Shown: one piece after another, positions 59,807 to 64,000 of the stretch
Numbering within the stretch: the stretch's first letter is position 1
How the letters are laid out: the number at the start of each line of letters is the position of its first letter
Assembly: GCA_003538135.1 (NCBI GenBank)
Contig: DPOR01000013.1
Coordinates: 49,758-113,757 of the forward strand
DNA from: Oscillospiraceae bacterium
Lineage (GTDB): Bacteria > Bacillota > Clostridia > Oscillospirales > Acutalibacteraceae
Length of the DNA: 64,000 bases
Direction: 5' to 3'
Position numbers and translations under genes: made by a program
Notes under the pieces: generated by a model
Databases searched by the model: none
Seen by the model: the letters and a program-made list of their open reading frames with translations, nothing else
What the model was told of the DNA's origin: nothing

Positions 59807-61154
59807 TCTGTGTTTCCTTTCCGTTATTTTTTGCGTTGAGTATCGACGCGCAGCAGTAGAGCGCGGCGCAGAAAACCTGCGGCATAATATCTCCGACCAG
59901 CCAGAGCCTGCGCTTGTCGGCATATTCAATGCTGTCGCCGAGTAATATTTTCAGCGTGTAGGCGAGCAGGAACTTTTTGTCGAGATTGTTCGCCACCATT
60001 TTCAGCAGGTCGAGGCTCAAGCCCTTGTCGAGCTTTTCGCTCAGCTCGTCTATCTCCGTGCCGTATTCCTCGGTAATGAGTGCCGTGGCGCTTTCGTTTA
60101 TGAGCTTGTCGAGGCTCGCGACGGTGTACTCCTCGTGCGTGCTTATGCCGAAGATATCGGCGGCGGTCTCCGCGCAGTAGAGGACGTTGGAGTTGAACTC
60201 GAACGGTCTGTCGTCATATCCGCGCAGGAAGCTCAGTACGCTCTCGCGCCCGCTTTTCTCTATCCTGCCCGCGCTCGGAAGCCCCGAGAAAACAGCGTCG
60301 AATTTCTTCGCGCAGTAGGGCTCGAACGGAGCAATCTTGTATTTTTCGTATTTCTTAAACGCATAGTAATAACCGTCGAGCAAATCGAAAGCCTTATATG
60401 CGTCGAGCTCGCCCTGGCGGATATTTCCTCGCGACATATCGCCGTCAAACATCAGCATTCCGCCGAAGACATCGTTGAGCGGCTTCTTGCTGCTGATGTA
60501 TTTGAACGAGACATTGTCCGCCTCGCCGAATTTCGCGCCGGGGTTCTTGCCGATGTTGACGACAACAATATCGTCCGCGCCCGCTTCAATGGCCATTTTG
60601 ACGGGCATATTGTCGGAATATCCGCCGTCGACAAAAGAGGAATCTCCGATTTTGTATGACTTCATGAACGGGAACGCAGCCGCGCTCGCGAGCACGTAGT
60701 CTGCGGCCTTGCCCTCCGGGATATCCTCGATAAATACTTCAACGGGCTTTATCTTCGGAAACATCGTAGTAACCAGTCCGAAGCGTATGGGCGAGGTGCG
60801 AAGCTTCTCCTCGTCCATGAGCGATTTAACGCGCTCCTGGAGCGGGGTATAGTCCGCTCCGCCCTTGAAAATAGCCTCTTTTGCGAGTTCCTTTATGTAT
60901 TCTTCACGGTCGGGGTTTTCTTCGTCGGACATATTGACGAAATTCTGAAACACGCTGTCCATGCTCATGTTTTCCCAAATGTCGAGCGCCGCGTCGAAGT
61001 TGTTGAGCGCCATGAGTGCGCCGTTGAGCGCGCCGACCGATGTGCCGACAACTATGTCGGGGGTGAAGCCCATCTGCCGAAGCACCTTCCACACGCCTAT
61101 CTGATAGCCGCCCTTAGCTCCGCCGCCGCTTAGAACAACAGCCCTTTTGCCCAT
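59787..61154 (-). CDS. Patatin-like phospholipase
   Basis: A 455-residue lipid acyl hydrolase. Oxyanion loop VVLSGGGAKGGYQIGVWKVL, nucleophile Ser39 in IVVGTSVGALNGAL, and the dyad Asp in FVDGGYSDNMPVKMAIEAGA. The catalytic domain occupies about residues 1-220. The remaining ~230 residues, including YCAKKFDAVFSGLP and LVGDIMPQVFCAALYCCASI, are a helical extension of unknown role. No signal peptide, so cytoplasmic or membrane-peripheral. Substrate unknown. ATG at 61154 behind AGGAGGAATTTTC on the minus strand. Heads a two-gene operon with the dehydrogenase. Confidence 0.9.
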   Translation of the reverse strand: MGKRAVVLSGGGAKGGYQIGVWKVLRQMGFTPDIVVGTSVGALNGALMALNNFDAALDIWENMSMDSVFQNFVNMSDEENPDREEYIKELAKEAIFKGGADYTPLQERVKSLMDEEKLRTSPIRFGLVTTMFPKIKPVEVFIEDIPEGKAADYVLASAAAFPFMKSYKIGDSSFVDGGYSDNMPVKMAIEAGADDIVVVNIGKNPGAKFGEADNVSFKYISSKKPLNDVFGGMLMFDGDMSRGNIRQGELDAYKAFDLLDGYYYAFKKYEKYKIAPFEPYCAKKFDAVFSGLPSAGRIEKSGRESVLSFLRGYDDRPFEFNSNVLYCAETAADIFGISTHEEYTVASLDKLINESATALITEEYGTEIDELSEKLDKGLSLDLLKMVANNLDKKFLLAYTLKILLGDSIEYADKRRLWLVGDIMPQVFCAALYCCASILNAKNNGKETQNENSNS

Positions 61155-61192
61155 GAAAATTCCTCCTGTTGTGATGTAATAACGATATTTTT

Positions 61193-61245
61193 ATCCGTTC
61201 TTACGGATTATGATATTATTATATCATAATGCGGGCATATGTTAA
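61193..61245 (-). promoter_or_regulatory. Patatin-operon promoter overlapped by two perfect inverted repeats
   Basis: On the minus strand TTAACA (plus 61240-61245), a 16-base spacer and TATAAT (plus 61218-61223). The -10 lies in a perfect repeat, ATTATGATAT-TATT-ATATCATAAT (61207-61230). Next to it is ATCCGT-TCTT-ACGGAT (61193-61208), sharing two bases. Both have 4-base centres, fitting a dimeric repressor or stacked hairpins. Confidence 0.6.
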
Positions 61246-61276
61246 AGATATTTGCGTTAAATTTATGCTGTTTGAG

Positions 61277-61305
61277 TTGAAAAGATTTGAAATATGTTAT
61301 ACAAT
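61277..61305 (+). promoter_or_regulatory. Promoter of the VTT-domain gene
   Basis: TTGAAA at 61277-61282, a 17-base spacer, and TACAAT at 61300-61305, about 30 bases before the TTG start. Confidence 0.72.
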
Positions 61306-61334
61306 TATATGTAAACTTTTTTTGAGGTGAAGGC

Positions 61335-62078
61335 TTGAAAAAGCATTGGACACGAAGCGGCATAATGAATGCCGCGGGCTTAGCGCTCCTTATATCCGCC
61401 GCGGCCGTATCGGTGGTGGTCTATCTGCTGAGATACGATCAGCTGTGGCTCTGGTATAAGGCCTATCAGGAAAAGCTGCTCGAGGCTGAGCAGTTCATAC
61501 AGTCGCTCGGCGTAAGCTGGAAGTTTGTGCTCGCTATGCTGGCTGTATTCTTTGTGCGTACCTTCGTCCCGTTTTTGGCGGTCTCGGCTATCTGCGTTTT
61601 TACAGGCGCCGTTCTGCCGTCCTTTTGGGCTATGGCGGTCAACTTTCTCGGTATCATAATGATGATGACCATAAAATATTTCGAGGGAAAACGCTTCGGC
61701 AGCGGCAACGCGTGGAAGATGATCAGCCGAAACGAGCGGGCGCGCAGGATAATCGAGAACTCGGGCAAGGTCAACAAGGCTCTGCTCTTTGCCCTGCGTC
61801 TCATCCCCGGATTTCCTCTCGGGAGCGTCAGCCGAATCTACGGCTCGCTGAAGTTCCCGTATTGGCAGTTCATTCTGCTCTCCGCGGCAGGCTTTGCGCC
61901 GAAGCTGCTGTCCTATACTTTCATGGGTACAAATGTGTTCGACCCTCTCTCCAAGGCGTTCCTTGTGCCCCTGGTGATAGTGCTGACCATAAGCGGAGTG
62001 TCTCTGCTGTGCGTCAACCTCATATGGCTTTTAGTTGAAAAGAGCGTTTCAAGCTCAAAGAAAAATAAAGATAATTAA
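61335..62078 (+). CDS. TVP38/TMEM64-family (VTT domain) membrane protein
   Basis: A 247-residue protein with about six hydrophobic segments, of the DedA-related VTT family linked to lipid scrambling or membrane homeostasis. Family markers: FVRTFVPFLAVSAICVFTGAV (in the first half) and LRLIPGFPLGSVSRIYGSLK with YWQFILLSAAGFAPKLL (re-entrant region with conserved Arg/Pro/Gly). The start is TTG at 61335 after TGAGGTGA. The C-terminus is Ser/Lys-rich. galK follows after 23 bases, so it may share its promoter. Confidence 0.88.
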   Translation: MKKHWTRSGIMNAAGLALLISAAAVSVVVYLLRYDQLWLWYKAYQEKLLEAEQFIQSLGVSWKFVLAMLAVFFVRTFVPFLAVSAICVFTGAVLPSFWAMAVNFLGIIMMMTIKYFEGKRFGSGNAWKMISRNERARRIIENSGKVNKALLFALRLIPGFPLGSVSRIYGSLKFPYWQFILLSAAGFAPKLLSYTFMGTNVFDPLSKAFLVPLVIVLTISGVSLLCVNLIWLLVEKSVSSSKKNKDN

Positions 62079-62101
62079 TATCACGGAAACGAGGTAGGTT
62101 T

Positions 62102-63379
62102 ATGTATACCACAGATGTTTTGAAAAAGAGAATGATCGACGGCGCCTATGACGCAGAGCTGACGAGGCTCTATCCCGCGGGCACAATCGATGCCCAGAGA
62201 AAGCGCTATTGCCGCGTTATCGGCGAGTTCGAGGAGTTCTACGGAGAGGGCCGCGAGGCGGGACTCTTCAGCGCACCCGGCAGAACCGAAATAGGCGGAA
62301 ATCATACCGATCATAACCACGGCCGAGTGCTCGCCGCGAGCGTCAACCTCGACGCTATAGCCGTCGCCGCAAAGAGCGAGGGCACCGTAGTCAACGTCAA
62401 GAGCGAGGGCTACGCCATGGACACAGTGAATATCAGCGACCTTAAGCCGCACGAAAAGGAGTTCGGCAAGTCGAGAGCCCTTGTGCGCGGCGTATGCTCG
62501 GAGTTTAAGCGCCGCGGCTACAACGTCGGCGCATTTGACGCAACTACTGCCTCCGACGTGCTCTCCGGCTCGGGACTTTCGTCCTCAGCGGCGTTTGAGG
62601 TCTTACTCGGAACTATAGTAAACCATCTGTTTAACGACGGAAAGGTCAGCGACGTTGAAATAGCGCAGATAGCGCAGGCGGCGGAGAACAAATTCTTCGG
62701 CAAGCCCTGCGGTCTGCTCGACCAGATGACAAGCTCCGTCGGCTCGTTTGTCGAGATAGATTTCGCCGACCCCGCAAAGCCCGTTATCGAGAAGGTTAAC
62801 TTCGATTTTGCCTCCTGCGGCTATGCCCTGTGCATAGTGGACACCGGCGGAAGCCACTCCGACCTCACCGACGAGTACGCCGCCGTGCGCAAGGAGATGG
62901 AGAGCGTTGCGGCATATCTCGGCAAGAGCGTTCTGCGAGAGGTTGACGAGAGCGAGTTTATGAAGAATATCGCCGATATCCGTTCCTCCTGCGGAGACAG
63001 AGCTGTGCTTCGCGCCATGCATTTCTACGGCGACAATGCCCGAGTCGAAAAGCAGGCGGCCGCGCTCAGGGCGGGAGACTTCAAAACCTTTATGAAATAT
63101 ATAATCGAGAGCGGCCGCTCCTCTTATATGTATAACCAGAATGTCTATTCGTGCAAGAAGGCAGCCGAGCAGCCCGTTTCGCTCGCGCTGTCGCTTAGCG
63201 AAAAGCTCCTTGACGGCTGCGGCGCGTGGAGAGTCCACGGCGGCGGCTTCGCGGGAACAATTCAGGCCTTTGTACCGCTCAATAAGCTTGATGAGTACAA
63301 AGACCTGATGGAAAGAGTATTCGGTTCGGGTTCGTGCTATGTTCTCTCGGTTCGCCCTGTGGGCGGCGTAGAGCTGTAA
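62102..63379 (+). CDS. galK: Galactokinase
   Basis: GHMP kinase that makes galactose-1-phosphate, the entry to the Leloir pathway. 425 residues. Substrate site FSAPGRTEIGGNHTDHNHGR; ATP loop DVLSGSGLSSSAAFEVLLG; catalytic region CGLLDQMTSSVGSF and DTGGSHSDLTDEYAAVR; and motif 3 HGGGFAGTIQAFV. The N-terminal ~45 residues precede the usual start and look helical. It is slightly longer than typical GalK (about 390). With the alpha- and beta-galactosidases nearby it points to galactose use; galT and galE are not in the window. ATG behind GAGGTAGG. Confidence 0.95.
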   Translation: MYTTDVLKKRMIDGAYDAELTRLYPAGTIDAQRKRYCRVIGEFEEFYGEGREAGLFSAPGRTEIGGNHTDHNHGRVLAASVNLDAIAVAAKSEGTVVNVKSEGYAMDTVNISDLKPHEKEFGKSRALVRGVCSEFKRRGYNVGAFDATTASDVLSGSGLSSSAAFEVLLGTIVNHLFNDGKVSDVEIAQIAQAAENKFFGKPCGLLDQMTSSVGSFVEIDFADPAKPVIEKVNFDFASCGYALCIVDTGGSHSDLTDEYAAVRKEMESVAAYLGKSVLREVDESEFMKNIADIRSSCGDRAVLRAMHFYGDNARVEKQAAALRAGDFKTFMKYIIESGRSSYMYNQNVYSCKKAAEQPVSLALSLSEKLLDGCGAWRVHGGGFAGTIQAFVPLNKLDEYKDLMERVFGSGSCYVLSVRPVGGVEL

Positions 63380-63398
63380 TTTATCCTATTGATGAGCC

Positions 63399-64000
63399 TC
63401 AGGATTGCTCCTGGGGCTCAATGCCGGGATAGAGGACTTCGTGAATGTCGTGCTTGATGTTCGCCCAGTTGACTATCAGAACCTCAACGCCGTTTATCTT
63501 TGTCAGCGGGGTCTTGTTTCTGGGTATAATAGCCTCGGTGACGGGCCACTTGAGATATCCCGCGTAGGTCGTTGCCTGCCCGATTATTTCGCTCTTTGTA
63601 AAGTCTGTGCTTACGAGCGGGAGGACTTGGTCGAGGAATTTTGTGCCTTTACTCAGCAGAGTGGAGTAGCTTTCTGTCGAGTACATCTTCTTGAACTTTG
63701 TGAATATGGACAGGAGAATGGTTCTCTGGCGCTCGGTTCTCGCTCGGTCGCTGTCTATATCGCGCAGACGGGCATATTCCAGAGCCTCGTTGCCGTTGAG
63801 ATGATATGTTCCGGCGCCGTTTATTACGGTGCCGTTCTGACGAAGTATCGGAGCAAGAGCGTTTATCTCCGCCTCCGTCAGCGCGATATCCACTCCGCCG
63901 AGCGCATCAATGGCCTTGATAAAGCCGTTGAAGTCTATGCTCACATAGTGGTCGATTCTTATCTTGTAGTTCTGCTCTATAGTGTCAATGAGCAGCTTCG
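63399..64000 (-). CDS. LytR-CpsA-Psr (LCP) family ligase, C-terminal part (5' end beyond window)
   Basis: LCP proteins attach teichoic acids or capsular polymers to peptidoglycan from outside the membrane. The visible ~200 residues include YVSIDFNGFIKAIDALGG, GTYHLNGNEALEYARLRD and SDRARTERQRTIL, with the conserved Arg residues that hold the lipid pyrophosphate. The frame runs open to base 64000, so the N-terminal anchor is outside. The stop lies inside an 11-bp hairpin (63394-63419, GAGCCTCAGGA/TCCTGGGGCTC), convergent with galK. Confidence 0.92.
   Translation of the reverse strand, partial: KLLIDTIEQNYKIRIDHYVSIDFNGFIKAIDALGGVDIALTEAEINALAPILRQNGTVINGAGTYHLNGNEALEYARLRDIDSDRARTERQRTILLSIFTKFKKMYSTESYSTLLSKGTKFLDQVLPLVSTDFTKSEIIGQATTYAGYLKWPVTEAIIPRNKTPLTKINGVEVLIVNWANIKHDIHEVLYPGIEPQEQS

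Overview
The window is a chromosomal segment of a low-G+C-phylum (Firmicutes/Clostridia) bacterium whose own DNA looks well above 50% G+C by eye. It most resembles the gut Oscillospiraceae/Ruminococcaceae type. The evidence is the Gram-positive gene complement (HprK, WhiA, RapZ, DarA, RecD2, ECF transporter, LCP protein, type-A RNase P RNA) and the endospore gene spoIIR. The genus assignment is inference; no rRNA or tRNA gene is visible.

Layout. 1-7.3 kb: ftsH 3' end, a LiaF-like membrane protein, a GNAT acetyltransferase, rnpB with a near-consensus promoter, recD2, comF and mreB. 7.3-13.1 kb: spoIIR behind a possible forespore-type promoter and hairpin, the potABCD polyamine importer, and a class II aldolase-like protein. 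13.2-21.9 kb: pgi, a small P-loop protein, yceD-rpmF, a candidate structured RNA with terminator, der-ruvC-ruvA-ruvB, glmM and a methyltransferase. 21.9-33 kb: ecfA1-ecfA2-ecfT-truA, a DUF5711-like protein, a CvpA-family protein, pgsA, a ClpE-like unfoldase, nnr, a lipoprotein and a MazF-type toxin with no visible antitoxin. 33-45.1 kb: hprK-glcK-murB-rapZ-whiA-dnaE-pfkA-pcrA, which couples sugar-flux sensing and glycolysis to cell wall synthesis and replication.

45.9-48.9 kb is the accessory region. It is a decayed, more A+T-rich island with a transposase-like fragment, two frameshifted genes typical of conjugative elements, an intact ECF sigma/anti-sigma pair, and a junction straight into the C-terminal ATPase domain of a beheaded histidine kinase. 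All three frameshifts are repaired by one base in a homopolymer.

48.9-64 kb: on the minus strand, darA and an M20 peptidase. Then a carbohydrate region with a GH27 alpha-galactosidase carrying an insert in its barrel, a BNR/sialidase-like protein, a ComEA-like protein, a phosphohexomutase and a GH2 beta-galactosidase. These are followed by a D-2-hydroxyacid dehydrogenase and a patatin (minus strand), a VTT-domain membrane protein, galactokinase, and the end of an LCP gene. Together the GH27, GH2, GalK and mutase suggest uptake and phosphorylation of galactose released from oligosaccharides; galT and galE are not in the window.

Most of the window is ordinary core genome. I found no clear new multi-gene system. 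The observations most worth checking are the spoIIR leader, the structured RNA after rpmF, the broken island with its kinase junction, and the GH27 insertion.
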